A DNA stretch of 64,000 nucleotides from Thioploca ingrica (GTDB lineage: Bacteria; Pseudomonadota; Gammaproteobacteria; Beggiatoales; Beggiatoaceae). The DNA lies in contig AP014633.1 of the NCBI GenBank assembly GCA_000828835.1, positions 3,720,001 through 3,784,000 on the forward strand. The letters are read 5' to 3'. Positions within the stretch are counted from its first letter, which is position 1. The number at the start of each line of letters is the position of its first letter. This document shows positions 36,931 to 48,268 of the stretch, piece after piece. Below the pieces are notes generated by a model. The model was not told the origin of the DNA and did no database searches. It worked only from the letters and a program-made list of their open reading frames with translations. The position numbers were made by a program, and so were the translations under genes.

Positions 36931-36966
36931 AGCATGAGAAGTGTGCGGTGCACACCCTCCAAGACT
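36931..36966 (+). repeat. Copy of the TGTGCGGTGCACACCCT dispersed repeat
   Basis: 36 bp almost identical (two mismatches) to 34780-34815, in the same orientation. It lies directly after the broken end of the IS630 transposase. Shorter versions occur at 153-180, 21225-21252 and 27387-27412. Confidence 0.85.
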
Positions 36967-37070
36967 TTTCAAATAAATTTCGGTAGTGTTAGACTAATGT
37001 AACATCCCAGTTACTGCAAAGAATTGCTGACTTAGGTGAGCTATTTAACGATTGATACGAGAAGAAAACT

Positions 37071-37901
37071 ATGTTGAATCCTGTACTTGATCCCGGTTGG
37101 TTGCCGCAATTATCGCTACCGACCCAAGACGATTTACCCAGTGATGACAGAGTCCCTATGGAAACGGAACGACATAAAAAACAAATGGATTTACTGATCT
37201 ATCCCTTAACACCTTGGTTAGGTCAACGAGGTTATGTTGGGGGAAACATGTTCGTTTATTACAGTGTTAAACAAGTCCGTTATCAAGATTTTAAAGGCCC
37301 GGATGTGTTTATCGTTTTAGACGTTCCACCCCGCGAACGCAAAAGTTGGGTGGTTTGGCAAGAAGGTAAAAGTCCCGATATTGTTATTGAATTGCTTTCA
37401 GAAAGTACTGCACAATACGACAAAAATGATAAACAGCAACTTTATCAAAATCAACTCAGGATATCAGAATATTATTGGTTTGACCCCTTCAATCCCGATG
37501 ATTGGGCAGGATTTGAACTCCAACATGGCGTTTATCAACCGCTGTCACCCGATCCTCACCAGCGTTTAATCAGTAAACGATTAAATTTAGCTTTAGAACG
37601 TTGGCATGGCGTTTATGAAGGCGTAAAAACGACTTGGTTACGCTGGTCTCATTTAAACGGGGAATTATTACCAACCCCACAAGAAGCACGAGATAGCGAG
37701 AGGCAACGAGCTAACGCTGAAGCGCAACGTGCCGAAACTGAATCTCAACGAGCTAACGTTGAAGCGCAACGTGCCGAAACTGAATTTCAACGAGCTAATG
37801 TCGAAGCGCAACGAGCTAATGCCGAAGCTCAAGCCCGCCAATTGGCGGAAGTAGAAATTGCTCGTCTCCAAGCTTTATTGACAGAACAAAGTAACCGCTA
37901 A
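37071..37901 (+). CDS. Uma2-family (DUF820) putative endonuclease with heptad tail
   Basis: A 276-residue Uma2/DUF820 protein of the PD-(D/E)xK nuclease superfamily. The core (about 35-190) contains PDVFIVLDVPPRERKSW, SPDIVIELLSEST, a following lysine-rich segment, and ISEYYWFDPFNPD, as in the family. Residues 205-260 are a coiled-coil made of seven-residue units (RANAEAQ, RAETESQ, RANVEAQ...), encoded by near-identical 21-bp DNA repeats, so unit number may vary between strains. Uma2 genes are multi-copy in filamentous bacteria and cyanobacteria; their role is not established. It stands alone between the transposase remnant and the glycan operon. Confidence 0.85.
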   Translation: MLNPVLDPGWLPQLSLPTQDDLPSDDRVPMETERHKKQMDLLIYPLTPWLGQRGYVGGNMFVYYSVKQVRYQDFKGPDVFIVLDVPPRERKSWVVWQEGKSPDIVIELLSESTAQYDKNDKQQLYQNQLRISEYYWFDPFNPDDWAGFELQHGVYQPLSPDPHQRLISKRLNLALERWHGVYEGVKTTWLRWSHLNGELLPTPQEARDSERQRANAEAQRAETESQRANVEAQRAETEFQRANVEAQRANAEAQARQLAEVEIARLQALLTEQSNR

Positions 37902-37918
37902 CGGCTACTTACTACATT

Positions 37919-39751
37919 TTACTCAGTTAATTCTGGAACAATATTTTTTAATAACGTTTTTATCTCACTTTCAACATAACTATCACAAGCCAATGCGAGT
38001 TGTGTTAAATCAGTGGTTAATTGCTGCCAATTATTACGCCGCTGATCGGCTAATAAAATTTTGCTATGCGTCGTTTTATCTAATTTTTCTTCTTCATGAA
38101 ATAATTCTTCATGCAGTTTTTCACCAGGACGTAACCCCGTGTAAATCATTTTGATATCCTTATCGGGCAGTTTTCCAGATAAACGAATCATTTGTTCGGC
38201 TAAATAACGAATATTAATGGGTTTACCCATGTCGAGCACAAAAATTTCTCCCCCTTGTCCCATCGCACCCGCTTGTAAAATAAGCTGGCAAGCTTCAGGA
38301 ATCGTCATAAAATAACGGCTCACTTCTGGATGCGTTACGGTAACGGGACCACCATGAGCAATTTGACTTTTAAAAAGCGGAACGACGCTGCCAGCAGATC
38401 CCAATACATTACCGAAACGCACCGTGATAAAACGCGTGTTCGATTGTTCTTGCAAAGCTTGGCAAATCATTTCTGCTGCCCGTTTAGTCGCACCCATGAT
38501 ATTGGTGGGATTGACCGCTTTATCAGTCGAAATTAAGACAAAAGTTTGGCAACCATAAGTAGCCGCTGCTTCTGCTAAAATTTGAGTTCCCAAAATATTA
38601 TTGCGAACCGCTTCGCGCAATTGTGATTGCAACAAGGGGACGTGTTTATAAGCAGCCGCATGAAAAATCACTTGAGGATGATAGCAAGTTAGAATGTGTT
38701 GTACGGCTTTTGAATCCACAATATCTCCTAAATGGGCATAAAGAACCAACTGAGGAAAATCTTGATGTAACTGCCTTTCTACTTGATAAAGATTATATTC
38801 ACAACGTTCGAGAATCACTAAAGCAGTCGGATGCAATCGCGCAATTTGCCGACAGAGTTCGGCCCCAATTGAGCCACCGCCACCACTGACTAGAACGATT
38901 TTGCCAGTCAAGCCCGCTTCAATAATTTGCCAATCTAGTTGTATTTTGGCACGTCCCAATAAATCTTCAATCGCCACATCGCGTAAGGCACTCAGATTGA
39001 TTTGCCCGCTTACCAAACTGTCAAATTTGGGTAAGGTTCGCACGGGAACAGTGCACTGTTCACATAATTCAATGATCCGACGCATTTGTTCATCCGTTGC
39101 AGAAGGGATAGCAATGATGATCATATCAATTTGTAAAGATTCGACCGTTTCCAGCAACTGATCAATACTACCCAGTATCGGTATCCCTTGAACCTGGCCT
39201 CCCTGTAAACGCGGTTGATCATCTAAAAAACCGACCGGGAGGTAACCACAATAATGGTTGCGTAACATGTCACGTACTAGCATATCACCCGAAGTACCCG
39301 CACCCAGGACTAATACGCGTTGCTGATTGGTGTCTGGGGTTAAAAGAGATTTAAAGGAGTGATCATGCCATAATCGATAAAGCAATCGCGGTGTACCGAG
39401 TAAAGAAGTGAGTAAAAAAGGGTAAAATAGTAAAGAAGAACGAGGAATAAGCTCGAGGCGATTAAAGAGAACGAGGACTAAAACGATAGCTAAGGTACCC
39501 AAAATAACGGCACGTAAAATCGTAATGACATCCGGTAGACTAGCAAATCGCCAAATCCCTAAATAAACCCCACTGTACCATAAGACCACACTCTGGACAC
39601 TGACAACTAGGGGTAGCACTTGCCAAAAAATAGTTGCTACTTCTGGTGTTAACGGCCAATCATAACGAATCACCATAGCCAGTGTCCAAGCCAGGGCAAC
39701 CATAATAATATCGTGGCAAATAACGGGAAAACGGTGATAAACCAAAGACAT
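37919..39751 (-). CDS. UDP-GlcNAc 4,6-dehydratase-like membrane protein (WbpM/PglF/CapD)
   Basis: A 610-residue membrane dehydratase/epimerase. Four N-terminal transmembrane helices (about 1-115), a CoA-binding-like Rossmann domain (RVLVLGAGTSGDMLVRDML), then the SDR catalytic domain with VLVSGGGGSIGAELCRQI for NAD binding and STDKAVNPTNIMGATKR, in which Met replaces the usual catalytic Tyr as in PglF/WbpM. These enzymes convert UDP-GlcNAc to the 4-keto-6-deoxy sugar, the first step to bacillosamine-type sugars. It is last in the five-gene operon 43825-37919 with an aminotransferase and sugar transferase, consistent with making and loading an amino-deoxy sugar for a surface glycan. Confidence 0.93.
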   Translation of the reverse strand: MSLVYHRFPVICHDIIMVALAWTLAMVIRYDWPLTPEVATIFWQVLPLVVSVQSVVLWYSGVYLGIWRFASLPDVITILRAVILGTLAIVLVLVLFNRLELIPRSSLLFYPFLLTSLLGTPRLLYRLWHDHSFKSLLTPDTNQQRVLVLGAGTSGDMLVRDMLRNHYCGYLPVGFLDDQPRLQGGQVQGIPILGSIDQLLETVESLQIDMIIIAIPSATDEQMRRIIELCEQCTVPVRTLPKFDSLVSGQINLSALRDVAIEDLLGRAKIQLDWQIIEAGLTGKIVLVSGGGGSIGAELCRQIARLHPTALVILERCEYNLYQVERQLHQDFPQLVLYAHLGDIVDSKAVQHILTCYHPQVIFHAAAYKHVPLLQSQLREAVRNNILGTQILAEAAATYGCQTFVLISTDKAVNPTNIMGATKRAAEMICQALQEQSNTRFITVRFGNVLGSAGSVVPLFKSQIAHGGPVTVTHPEVSRYFMTIPEACQLILQAGAMGQGGEIFVLDMGKPINIRYLAEQMIRLSGKLPDKDIKMIYTGLRPGEKLHEELFHEEEKLDKTTHSKILLADQRRNNWQQLTTDLTQLALACDSYVESEIKTLLKNIVPELTE

Positions 39752-39798
39752 GTTTTAGGTTATTAATTTTTAATTAATGAAACAGTGACCAGCAAAAA

Positions 39799-40389
39799 TT
39801 AATAAAAAATCCTTTGAAAGGTTTTTAAAATTAAGAGCGTGTCTAAGTAAAGCGATTGTTCTTTAACATATTTTTGGTGATAAGCCAATTTCAAAGGTAA
39901 AATTTTTTCGATGTAATCTAATTCGGGTTGTTGTGAAGTGGCCAATAAGTCACTTTCGTGACGAAAGGCAATGGAAGCATAATCCGTGATTCCTACCGGT
40001 ACGGATAAAACATATTCTCTAATATCATCCGGATAGAATTTAACATATTCAGGTACTTCTGGTCTTGGTCCCACTAAACTCATTTCGCCTTTGAGCACAT
40101 TGATTAATTGAGGTAATTCATCGAGTTTATAACGCCGTAAAAACCGACCACTGCGAGTGATACGATGGTCTTGACCGATAGTTAATTTTAAACCGAATTC
40201 ATTGGGGTGCATTGTTCTGAATTTTATGATTTTAAAAGGGTTTCCAAATTGACCAATCCGAGTCTGCAAAAAAAATACCGGGCCTCGACTATCTAATTTT
40301 ATCCAGATCGCAATCAAAAGAAATAAGGGACTACATAAAATGAGACTGGGTAACACCCAGCACAGATCAAAAAGGCGCTTGTTAGTCAT
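39799..40389 (-). CDS. Undecaprenyl-phosphate sugar phosphotransferase
   Basis: A 196-residue monotopic phosphoglycosyl transferase of the WcaJ/PglC family. The N-terminal re-entrant hydrophobic segment (FDLCWVLPSLILCSPLFLLIAIWIKL) is followed by GPVFFLQTRIGQFGNPFKIIKFRTM and the catalytic-region LRRYKLDELPQLINVLKGEMSLVGPRPEVPEYV. It transfers a sugar-phosphate to the lipid carrier at the inner membrane, starting glycan assembly. Short (PglC-like) form without the extra N-terminal helices of WbaP. Its ATG shares a base with the aminotransferase stop (TAATG), so translation is coupled. Confidence 0.94.
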   Translation of the reverse strand: MTNKRLFDLCWVLPSLILCSPLFLLIAIWIKLDSRGPVFFLQTRIGQFGNPFKIIKFRTMHPNEFGLKLTIGQDHRITRSGRFLRRYKLDELPQLINVLKGEMSLVGPRPEVPEYVKFYPDDIREYVLSVPVGITDYASIAFRHESDLLATSQQPELDYIEKILPLKLAYHQKYVKEQSLYLDTLLILKTFQRIFY

Positions 40390-41546
40390 TATCGATGTGC
40401 CTCAGTCAAAATTTGTCGCACCGTCATAATAACTCGCTCCACGTCGGTATCACTCATACACGGATAAATTGGTAAACTGACTGCGCGTTGATAAACCTTG
40501 ATGGCTACTGGAAAATCGGTTGGTTGAAAGTGATAACATTCTCGCCAATATTTTTGGAGATGAAGGGGAATAAAATGAACACTAGTACCAATTCCGGCAG
40601 CGGTCATCTTCTCAATGAAAGTATTGCGGTCGATGGTTAAATCTTCTAGTTTTAATTGAATAACGTAGAGATGCCAGGCGTGGGTACTATCGGGATGAAG
40701 ATAGGGCGTTTGTAAAGGTAACCCAGCCAGACCAGCCGTATAACGGGCGGCAATGGCTGACCGTCGTTGTAAAAAGGCATGGGCTTGGCGGAGTTGATGA
40801 ATCCCTAATGCCGCTGCGATATCGGTCAGGTTATATTTAAATCCGGGTGCTACGACTTCATAAAACCAAGCCTCATTCCGATCAAATACTTCTCGATTGA
40901 TCCCATGTAACCGCATCACCCGAATCCGTTCAGCATAGTCTGGATTGGCAGTAACGACCATCCCCCCTTCGCCAGTCGCCAACGTTTTTGTGACGTAAAA
41001 ACTATAAACAGTAATATCACCTAAGCTACCGATTATATGTCCTTGATAATAAGTGGGTAAAGCATGAGCCGCGTCCTCAACCACTTTGAGGGAATAGCGG
41101 TTAGCCAGCGCTAAAATAGCTGACATATCACAGGCTTGTCCGCCAAAATGAACCGGTAATATGGCCTTAATTCCACTGATATTTTCCAACAAGTGACGGA
41201 TTTGCTGACTATCGATGTTAAAGGTATTCGGATCAATATCAACAAACAGGGGTGTTGCACCTAAATAACGAATCACTTCTGCTGTCGCTGTGAAGGTGTA
41301 AGGCGTCGTAATGACTTTGTCACCCGGTTGGATACCGATTGCTTCGAGTGCTAAATGTAGCCCCGCTGTACAGGAATTAACCGCTAAAGCGTAAGGTATA
41401 CCAATAAATTGGGCAAATTCCTCTTCAAAACGCTTGGTTTTGGGACCCGTGGTTAACCACCCAGAACGTAGCGTATCGACCACTTCATTAATTTCTGCTT
41501 CGCCAAGACACGGTAAGGCAAAAGGAATAAATTTACTGTTATTCAA
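40389..41546 (-). CDS. DegT/DnrJ/EryC1/StrS-type sugar aminotransferase
   Basis: A 385-residue PLP-dependent aminotransferase. Signatures: [28 protein letters not shown] at the start, [24 protein letters not shown], the [10 protein letters not shown] aspartate, and the PLP lysine in [16 protein letters not shown]. It aminates a 4-keto sugar, probably the product of the WbpM/PglF-like dehydratase two genes downstream. It overlaps the SGNH gene by 4 bp (ATGA) and the sugar transferase by 1 bp. The dedicated N-acetyltransferase (PglD-type) expected for a full bacillosamine pathway is not in this operon. Confidence 0.94.
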   Translation of the reverse strand: MNNSKFIPFALPCLGEAEINEVVDTLRSGWLTTGPKTKRFEEEFAQFIGIPYALAVNSCTAGLHLALEAIGIQPGDKVITTPYTFTATAEVIRYLGATPLFVDIDPNTFNIDSQQIRHLLENISGIKAILPVHFGGQACDMSAILALANRYSLKVVEDAAHALPTYYQGHIIGSLGDITVYSFYVTKTLATGEGGMVVTANPDYAERIRVMRLHGINREVFDRNEAWFYEVVAPGFKYNLTDIAAALGIHQLRQAHAFLQRRSAIAARYTAGLAGLPLQTPYLHPDSTHAWHLYVIQLKLEDLTIDRNTFIEKMTAAGIGTSVHFIPLHLQKYWRECYHFQPTDFPVAIKVYQRAVSLPIYPCMSDTDVERVIMTVRQILTEAHR

Positions 41547-42586
41547 TGCGTTAACTCTTTTATGGGGTTAAATACCTTGAGTTTCATTAAATTCTCGGCG
41601 ATCAAGGTTGCCAATATTAAATGACCAGCTACGTTAGGATGTTGATCAACATGAGAATTCACATATTGACTGGGATTTTGATTTGACCAACGTGGATCTT
41701 GCCAGAGTACCAGGTTAATCAATGGAAAGCCTTCTCTATCACTGACCTGGTATAACAAATTAAAAATAAAATCAGCGGCTTGATAAGTAAACACCACGAA
41801 AGGAATTTGGTAACGACGCAATAACGCATTCATGGCGGTGAGTGATTGATCTATCGCTTGCCAGCGTTCATCACCGAGCTGATAATGATGCCAATCCATT
41901 TCTTCAGCATAAGCCACGGGAAGGAGTTCGGTTAGGGAAAAACTAGGGTGTGCTAACCGCTGGTTTAATTCTCGGTAAAGTATGAATAATAAGGAAGTTG
42001 CATAACTTCTTTGGGCTAAATTAGTATACCAAACTTGGCGTTTATCAAAAACCCACTTTTTGGGTTCGATATCATTACTGACAAATAAAAGTATGACTAA
42101 ATTGGGTCGCAAAGTCATTCCCAATGTTTGTAGTTGTATCCATTCTTGTTCCGTATTGTAGGAAGGAACTCCCATATTTAATGTCCTAATCGGTCCTTTG
42201 AACTGGGTATTTAAAATCTTTTCCAATTGATAAGGAAAGCTGGCTTCATATTGTACACCGACTCCAAAAGGAACCGAATCGCCTAAGACCAAAATCCTAA
42301 ATTCGTTGGCAACCGGGGCAACCACTTCTCGGTCGCGCAGTCCTAAAGAATTAATAACCACAGCAGTTCCAAAAAATTTTCCCTGCAGATTAGGGCGGTT
42401 ACGATAACCAATCGGTTCTTCAAGAATCAGGGTATCTAAATAGCTTGCCATTTCGGGGTAATAAGAAATACCTAAGGGATCAAATATTCGCCCAATGATT
42501 TCTAATAAACTGAATATAATAACGACTTGGATAAAAAATACTTTGCCAATTTTCACCCATTTATTCCAGTAATTATAGTGGTTCAT
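41543..42586 (-). CDS. Membrane-anchored SGNH/GDSL-type hydrolase
   Basis: A 347-residue protein with one N-terminal transmembrane helix (about 12-30, [20 protein letters not shown]) and an SGNH fold: catalytic Ser in [13 protein letters not shown], block III Asn in [12 protein letters not shown], and a C-terminal His in [13 protein letters not shown]. In glycan operons such proteins often add or remove acetyl groups, or act with AlgX-like acetylation machinery. The start abuts the glycosyltransferase stop with no gap and the end overlaps the aminotransferase, so it is fully embedded in the operon. Substrate unknown. Confidence 0.85.
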   Translation of the reverse strand: MNHYNYWNKWVKIGKVFFIQVVIIFSLLEIIGRIFDPLGISYYPEMASYLDTLILEEPIGYRNRPNLQGKFFGTAVVINSLGLRDREVVAPVANEFRILVLGDSVPFGVGVQYEASFPYQLEKILNTQFKGPIRTLNMGVPSYNTEQEWIQLQTLGMTLRPNLVILLFVSNDIEPKKWVFDKRQVWYTNLAQRSYATSLLFILYRELNQRLAHPSFSLTELLPVAYAEEMDWHHYQLGDERWQAIDQSLTAMNALLRRYQIPFVVFTYQAADFIFNLLYQVSDREGFPLINLVLWQDPRWSNQNPSQYVNSHVDQHPNVAGHLILATLIAENLMKLKVFNPIKELTH

Positions 42587-43825
42587 TCAGTTCCCTTGAG
42601 ATGATGAAATCGTTGTGGATTGCAACTGTCGGAGCCAATCCGCTACCACAATAGACCATTGCAAATGTTTTTCGGCATAATTTCTACCCTGACGACCTAA
42701 TTGCTCGGCATAAGTTGGGTCGTTTAGCAACTGTTGTATCGCTTGTGCTAATCCGAGATAATCTCCAGGTGAAATCACGATCCCCGCGTTAGCTTCCGTG
42801 ATGAGTTGTGCTCCTTCACCCGCACCACATAATAATACTGGTTTACCGCAAGCGAGAATAGGTAAAGTTTTTGCCGCACGAGTACAGGCTAGCCAAGGTG
42901 AATCGCGGAAAGTTGAAATCCCAGCCAAGCTCAAGCTGTACAAGCGTGCGATCAATTCCGGTGATTTTGATGTCCAAAAAAGGACATTTTGCAGTTGCAT
43001 TTGTTCACTCAACTGTTGAATGCGATCTTTATCTGAACCACCACCAACCAATAAAAACAATACCGGCGTTGCCTTTAATAATTGTGCCGCTTGTAATATC
43101 ACTTCCATTCCATGCGCATAACCATGCGTTCCAGCATATAACAGCAAATGTCGGTCATGAGGTAATCCTAAACTCGCTTGCCAAACTTTATCCACCGCTT
43201 GAGGTTTAAATAATTGGGTATCAACGCCATTGGGTAATAATAACACTTTATTTGCTGATACCTGTTTATTCTTAATCAGGATTTGGCGAACACTTTCTGT
43301 CACCACGGTAATATAATCAGCTTGTTGATATAACCAACTTTCTAACTTCTCTGCTTGTCTGAGTGCCCAACCGGCTCGCATGAGACCTAGACCACGTACT
43401 GTGTCTGGCCATAAATCAGCAATATTGAAGATAAAAGGGATTTGCCAACGTTTAGCCGCGAGATAGCCGGTTATTCCCAAAAACAAGGGTGGTGATTCCA
43501 CAAATAGATAATCTGGACGTTGAACTTGGCGTAATCCCCACCAAGCCGTTAGCGTAAATGAAAAATAATTCAGCAAGCGCTTGATGCCCGCACCGGTAGC
43601 GGCATATAGCCAAACTCGATGTACTCGCACACCTTCCCAATCTTCTTGTTGATAAAAATAACCGCGATAGTTGGGAAAAATTTGACCTTCTGGGTAATTG
43701 GGTAAAGCCGTGACAACTTCCACGGTATGTCCCAAATGCAATAGCTCGCGAATCATAGCGGCTAAGCGTATTTGAGGTGCCCCAGTTTCAGGCGGAAAAT
43801 ATTGAGTTAATACTAAAAAGTGCAT
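42587..43825 (-). CDS. Glycosyltransferase family 4 (WbuB-like)
   Basis: A 412-residue GT-B glycosyltransferase. The N-terminal acceptor half begins MHFLVLTQYFPPETGAPQIRLAAMIREL, typical of WbuB/GT4 enzymes; the C-terminal donor half has LLYAGTHGYAHGMEVILQAA, FLLVGGGSDK and KTLPILACGKPVLLCGAGEGAQLI, where the conserved E-x7-E is changed. It probably adds the second sugar to the lipid-linked primer. It is the first gene of the five-gene operon, so the promoter should lie in 43826-44000, which is A+T-rich. Confidence 0.92.
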   Translation of the reverse strand: MHFLVLTQYFPPETGAPQIRLAAMIRELLHLGHTVEVVTALPNYPEGQIFPNYRGYFYQQEDWEGVRVHRVWLYAATGAGIKRLLNYFSFTLTAWWGLRQVQRPDYLFVESPPLFLGITGYLAAKRWQIPFIFNIADLWPDTVRGLGLMRAGWALRQAEKLESWLYQQADYITVVTESVRQILIKNKQVSANKVLLLPNGVDTQLFKPQAVDKVWQASLGLPHDRHLLLYAGTHGYAHGMEVILQAAQLLKATPVLFLLVGGGSDKDRIQQLSEQMQLQNVLFWTSKSPELIARLYSLSLAGISTFRDSPWLACTRAAKTLPILACGKPVLLCGAGEGAQLITEANAGIVISPGDYLGLAQAIQQLLNDPTYAEQLGRQGRNYAEKHLQWSIVVADWLRQLQSTTISSSQGN

Positions 43826-44100
43826 ATTCCAATAGCCAATAGAATTATTATTAGTTTTTAGCTAATATTACAATTTTACTCAACTCAGTGCTACAGAGGA
43901 AACCAATGTTTTTGTCTTAAATTAAAATTTAAAGTATTTAGTTTATACGAATCTGGGTGCAGCATGGGTGTAATTTGTGTTTTACCGCACTAACGGTTTA
44001 GTGTATTGTTCTCTACTGGTTCCGTTGCTGGATAGGTGGCTACTTGGCAAACGTTACCAATAATTCAATCTCACTGTTCCATAAAATGGAGGATTCTAGG

Positions 44101-45378
44101 ATGCTAACAAAATGGTATATAGCGGTAAGCTTGCTGGTTTTAAGCGGGCAGGCATTGAGTTTTTGCGGTTTTTATGTTGCCAAAGCGGACACTAAACTGT
44201 TTAATAAAGCCTCGCAAGTTGTGCTGGTGCGCGATGGTGATAACACCGTACTAACCATGGCTAATGATTTCAAAGGGGATTTGAAAGAATTTGCCGTTGT
44301 CATTCCAGTACCCACTTTTATTGAAAAAAAGCAAATTCGTATTGTGGATAAAGCCTATATTGACCATTTGGACGATTATACTGCGCCACGCTTGGTGGAG
44401 TATTTCGATGAAAATCCGTGCCCGATGCCAGCAATTGTTGAAACACAAGCGAAGATATCCGAAACACTATCATTGCGTGAGATGGCCAGAGATGGCGTTA
44501 AAATCGAAGCTCAATACACTGTTGGTGAATACGATATTTTGGTTTTATCTGCCGAACAAAGCGATGGTTTGGCACAATGGCTGAAAGAAAATGGTTATCG
44601 TATTCCCGATGGAGCGGAACCCATATTGGGTAGTTATATTAAACAAAACATGCGGTTTTTTGTCGCCAGAGTAAATTTAACCGAACAAGCTAAATTAGGC
44701 TATAACTATTTGCGTCCGCTACAAGTCGCTTACCAATCGCCCAAATTTATGTTGCCAATTCGATTGGGTACGGTCAACGCTACCCGTACGCAAGAATTAT
44801 TTATTTATACCTTGACTCGTCAGGGACGGGTCGAAACTACCAATTACCGCACGATAAAATTGCCCACCGATATGGATTTGCCGGTATACATTAAAGAAGA
44901 CTTTACTAATTTCTACCGTGCCCTGTTTGAGCGCCAGGTCGAAAAAGAAAAGATGCGCACCGTGTTTTTGGAATACGCCTGGGATATGAATTTCTGGTGC
45001 GATCCTTGTTCAGCCGAGCCACTGTCAGCGAAAGAATTAAGTGAATTGGGAGTATTTTGGATTCAAACTGGGGTTCAACCTAAGCCCGCTTCCCCGGTGG
45101 TACCCGCAAACGTATTTGTCACTCGCCTACATGTCCGCTACGACGCTGAAAATTTCCCGGAAGACCTAATTTTTCAGGAAACCGGTGATCGTAGCAATTT
45201 CCAAAGTCGCTACGTGTTACGCCATCCCTGGCAAGGCACAGAAAGCTGTCGCGCCGCTAAGAAATATCGCCGTAAATTAACCAAGCGCTTGAAAAAAGAG
45301 GCGCAAGAATTGGCTAATCTAACTGGCTGGGATATTCAAATTATTCGTCAGAGAATAAATTCTCCCACGACCCAGTAA
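44101..45378 (+). CDS. DUF2330 domain exported protein
   Basis: A 425-residue exported protein of the DUF2330 family. The frame opens at 44044 but I start at ATG 44101: GGAGG sits nine bases upstream and a signal peptide follows (MLTKWYIAVSLLVLSGQALSFCGFYVA). DUF2330 hallmarks are FCGFYVAKADTKLFNKASQVVLVRDG and ANDFKGDLKEFAVVIPVPTF. A pair of cysteines (WCDPCSAEP) lies near residue 320, and the C-terminus is basic. Family function is unknown; location is periplasmic or surface. It is convergent with nifQ. Confidence 0.88.
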   Translation: MLTKWYIAVSLLVLSGQALSFCGFYVAKADTKLFNKASQVVLVRDGDNTVLTMANDFKGDLKEFAVVIPVPTFIEKKQIRIVDKAYIDHLDDYTAPRLVEYFDENPCPMPAIVETQAKISETLSLREMARDGVKIEAQYTVGEYDILVLSAEQSDGLAQWLKENGYRIPDGAEPILGSYIKQNMRFFVARVNLTEQAKLGYNYLRPLQVAYQSPKFMLPIRLGTVNATRTQELFIYTLTRQGRVETTNYRTIKLPTDMDLPVYIKEDFTNFYRALFERQVEKEKMRTVFLEYAWDMNFWCDPCSAEPLSAKELSELGVFWIQTGVQPKPASPVVPANVFVTRLHVRYDAENFPEDLIFQETGDRSNFQSRYVLRHPWQGTESCRAAKKYRRKLTKRLKKEAQELANLTGWDIQIIRQRINSPTTQ

Positions 45379-45450
45379 ATGAAATTTCACTATAAACAAA
45401 ATTATTTTATAAGTACCTAAGTGAAATCAACTCGCCAGCAAAAGAGTCTC

Positions 45451-46059
45451 TCATTCTTCTGCACCAAAGCAATGGAGGTAATCTACGCATATCTCACACG
45501 AAGGCGCACGGCAAACATAAATCCCGGTTTGTTGACAAAGTTGTTTATAAAGAAATTTTTTCCATTTCATGTCGTGGACATTTTTAGCCGCTAGGGTAGG
45601 AAAATTTTGGGTCATGAGCTGCGTCACATCTGCACGCGACCATAACCCTAAATCTTGCCATAAGTGGTTACCCCCCATACAAGCTGCCGCGACGATTTCT
45701 GCTAACCAAACTTCAGAAAAATCAATCTCAGCGCGATGCTCTAGCAACAGGGCAGTGATATCTTCTCGCTCTGCCAAACGAGTTTCACTCCAGCATCGCA
45801 CCAACATCGGACTTATTTGGGGTGGAGTAGCACCAGGAAAGTGTCGTTGGAATAAGGCCATGAAAGCCGATTTTCTTAACCCGAGATAGATTGGCAGAAT
45901 GCCAGAACCGATGGTCTGACTTGCCAACATTTTCGCAAATAAATCCTCATTGGGTAAGTCAGCGGCGTGTACCATCAGTTGCGCATAAATGTCAATCGCT
46001 CTCGGTCGATTGGGAGTCATCGCTACCGTTGCATATGGCCAAGCCAGGTTCTGGTTCAT
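45451..46059 (-). CDS. nifQ: Nitrogenase molybdenum-donor protein NifQ
   Basis: A 202-residue NifQ. The C-terminal cysteine motif C-x4-C-x2-C-x5-C (CRAPSCEICVDYLHC) binds an Fe-S/Mo cluster that donates molybdenum during FeMo-cofactor assembly. Body motifs DLPNEDLFAKMLASQTIGSGILPIYLGL and MGGNHLWQDLGLW are typical. It is the last gene of the minus-strand operon starting at nifB and overlaps the FeSII-like gene by 4 bp. Function in the cytoplasm. Length is normal for the family. Confidence 0.93.
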   Translation of the reverse strand: MNQNLAWPYATVAMTPNRPRAIDIYAQLMVHAADLPNEDLFAKMLASQTIGSGILPIYLGLRKSAFMALFQRHFPGATPPQISPMLVRCWSETRLAEREDITALLLEHRAEIDFSEVWLAEIVAAACMGGNHLWQDLGLWSRADVTQLMTQNFPTLAAKNVHDMKWKKFLYKQLCQQTGIYVCRAPSCEICVDYLHCFGAEE

Positions 46060-46412
46060 CGACTGGGGTACTCCACTAAAATGTCTTCATCTCGCACCAC
46101 CATCTGACAAGCTAACCGCCAAGCAGACGGTAAATCATCCACTTCCATTTTGTCGATTTCTGCTTGAGTTAATTTACCAATTTCTTTTAAAACGATTCGT
46201 TCGCGCTCAGTCAGTGGTCCACCCATTCGTTCCTTGAGACTGATAGCCATGACTTTAACGAGACAAGTACCGCATTCCCCATTTTGGCAACCAAAGTCGA
46301 TGGGAACATGATTTTCTTTAGCCAGTTCTAAAATGGTTTGTTTGTGACTACCCGCGGCAGCGTAGATGGTTTTGTCTTTATGCAATGGACTAGAAAAGGT
46401 GATAATAGGCAT
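46056..46412 (-). CDS. FeSII (Shethna protein II)-like 2Fe-2S ferredoxin
   Basis: A 118-residue ferredoxin. The [2Fe-2S] site is FGCQNGECGTCLVKV plus a distal Cys in WRLACQ. The pattern (ITFSSPLHKDKTIYAAAG, LTERERIVLKEIGKL, DDLPSAWRLACQMVVRDEDILVEY) matches, as I recall it, the Azotobacter FeSII/Shethna protein II, which binds nitrogenase under oxygen stress and holds it in a protected inactive complex. The insertion between the third and fourth cysteines is longer than in plant-type ferredoxins, as in FeSII. It overlaps nifQ by 4 bp in the nif operon. Assignment by eye; another nif ferredoxin is the alternative. Confidence 0.8.
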   Translation of the reverse strand: MPIITFSSPLHKDKTIYAAAGSHKQTILELAKENHVPIDFGCQNGECGTCLVKVMAISLKERMGGPLTERERIVLKEIGKLTQAEIDKMEVDDLPSAWRLACQMVVRDEDILVEYPSR

Positions 46413-46475
46413 GGTAAATAGACTCCTTAAAAATAATAATAAACTAACCTCAGGTAAAATTTTTAGCCTAGCGGC

Positions 46476-48010
<1,535 letters not shown>

Positions 48011-48024
<14 letters not shown>

Positions 48025-48259
48025 TGGCGAGCCTCCACAAAGAACCAGGCGGGTTTAAAGGCAGTTGATATTCGTCAACAATAGCGCCTTCAATGGGGCA
48101 AATGCAGGCACACTGTGGTTCTTGATAATCCCCAACACATTCGGTACATTGCCCAGCAACGATAGCAAAATGAGGTTTCGCTGCCATGATGGCGTTATTG
48201 GGACAAACGGATTCACAAGCCCAACAATTAATACAACCGTCTACAATTGCCAATGCCAT
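48011..48259 (-). CDS. NifB-associated 2[4Fe-4S] ferredoxin (FdxN-like)
   Basis: An 82-residue bacterial ferredoxin. The first cluster motif is CINCWACESVCP; the second is the extended CTECVGDYQEPQCACICP typical of nif-linked ferredoxins. It follows nifB after 9 bp and overlaps the flavodiiron gene by 14 bp. FdxN-type ferredoxins supply electrons to NifB or nitrogenase reductase; which one cannot be told from sequence. Confidence 0.92.
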
Positions 48260-48268
48260 AATATTTTC

